A stretch of 6,338 nucleotides of DNA. It comes from Candidatus Gallimonas caecicola. Lineage in GTDB: Bacteria > Bacillota > Clostridia > Christensenellales > Borkfalkiaceae. The stretch covers positions 1 to 6,338 of the forward strand of contig CAJFNH010000129.1 of the NCBI GenBank assembly GCA_904394195.1, in the 5' to 3' direction. The notes beneath the pieces were generated by a model. It searched no databases. It was not told the DNA's origin and worked only from the letters and a program-made list of their open reading frames with translations. The translations under genes and the position numbers were made by a program. Below are positions 6,120 to 6,338 of this stretch, in pieces (the first letter of the stretch is position 1; each line of letters opens with the position of its first letter).

Positions 6120-6195
6120 TGGTGCACTTTCAGGGACTCGAACCCTGGGCCCATTGATTAAGAGTCAATTGCTCTACCAACTGAGCTAAAAGTGC
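6120..6195 (-). tRNA. tRNA-Lys (anticodon CTT)
   Basis: On the minus strand a complete 76-base cloverleaf is seen. Acceptor is GCACTTT/AAAGTGC, D arm GCTC/GAGC with loop AGTTGGTA, anticodon stem ATTGA/TCAAT, and loop CTCTTAA with anticodon CTT (plus-strand 6160-6162). The T arm is CAGGG/CCCTG with loop TTCGAGT, the discriminator is A and CCA is encoded (6120-6122). All stems pair fully. Anticodon CTT reads AAG lysine codons. It is transcribed leftward after the TTT gene and ends next to the bidirectional terminator. The two tRNAs are 55 bases apart and may share a precursor. Confidence 0.96.
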
Positions 6196-6200
6196 ATATG

Positions 6201-6236
6201 TGCGGAATCGCTCCGCAAAGGGCTCGCAACAGAGCC
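6201..6236. repeat. Two small hairpins in the spacer between the lysine tRNAs
   Basis: TGCGGA-ATCGC-TCCGCA (6201-6217) and GGCTC-GCAACA-GAGCC (6221-6236) are perfect inverted repeats with 6- and 5-bp stems. On the minus-strand precursor they would fold between the two tRNAs, where they could mark 3' trimming of the upstream tRNA. No T run follows them on the minus strand, so they do not look like terminators for the tRNAs. Role is unknown. Confidence 0.45.
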
Positions 6237-6250
6237 GCTTTTTGTCGAGG

Positions 6251-6326
6251 TGGTGGTCCATCCGAGATTCGAACTCGGGACACCTTGATTAAAAGTCAAG
6301 TGCTCTGCCAACTGAGCTAATGGGCC
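6251..6326 (-). tRNA. tRNA-Lys (anticodon TTT) with a 3-70 acceptor mismatch
   Basis: On the minus strand a 76-base cloverleaf is seen. Acceptor is GGCCCAT/ATGGACC, D arm GCTC/GAGC with loop AGTTGGCA, anticodon stem CTTGA/TCAAG, and loop CTTTTAA with anticodon TTT (plus-strand 6291-6293). The T arm is CCGAG/CTCGG with loop TTCGAAT, the discriminator is A and CCA is encoded (6251-6253). It reads AAA and, by wobble, AAG lysine codons. All stems are perfect except acceptor pair 3-70, which is C opposite A. Only 12 bases lie upstream in the window, so its promoter cannot be seen. Confidence 0.93.
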
Positions 6327-6338
6327 GCGTGGCTGGGG

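Noticed and set aside
6120..6326. Integration site for a mobile element at the tRNA genes
   Set aside because: No integrase gene and no duplicated tRNA 3' end is visible in the window; both tRNAs are intact.

Overview
The window reads as an ordinary chromosomal housekeeping segment from a GC-rich bacterium, most likely a Clostridia-type Firmicute. The basis is inference from several points: an LL-diaminopimelate aminotransferase (dapL) instead of the succinylase/acetylase route, strong AGGAGG-type ribosome binding sites, compact co-directional genes, CCA-encoded tRNAs, and a LacI-family promoter/operator layout typical of Firmicutes. I cannot place it to genus. Long antisense open frames over dapL and malQ are by-products of the GC-rich codon usage.

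Region 1 (1-3875, plus strand) is a tightly packed run of four genes. It holds the 3' part of pyrG (CTP synthase, glutaminase half only), dapL (lysine and meso-DAP synthesis), malQ (4-alpha-glucanotransferase) and mscL (large-conductance mechanosensitive channel). The gaps are 2, 19 and 4 bases, and the mscL ribosome binding site overlaps the malQ stop codon. The four probably share a transcript although their pathways are unrelated (nucleotide, amino acid/cell wall, glucan, osmotic safety valve). I see no convincing intrinsic terminator after mscL.

Region 2 (3876-6019) is a self-contained sugar-kinase unit. A well-formed promoter (TTGACA, 17-base spacer, extended -10) is followed at about the start point by two tandem copies of TAAAGCGTTT, each centred on CG as in LacI-family operators. 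Then come a ribokinase (rbsK) and, overlapping its stop by ATGA, a LacI-family regulator. The simplest reading is an autoregulated rbsK-regulator pair. No sugar transporter or RbsD is present in the window.

Region 3 (5958-6338) is a convergent boundary. A GC hairpin followed by a T-rich stretch probably ends the regulator transcript, and a perfect 11-bp stem with flanking A and T runs can terminate transcription from both sides. On the minus strand lie two tandem lysine tRNA genes, anticodons CTT and TTT. Their order of transcription is TTT first, then CTT. The TTT gene has a C-A mismatch at acceptor pair 3-70.

I found no mobile element, CRISPR array, defence system or clearly novel system. 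The points most worth a second look are the tandem operator, the altered substrate-loop region of DapL, the long low-complexity tail of MscL, and the tRNA acceptor mismatch.
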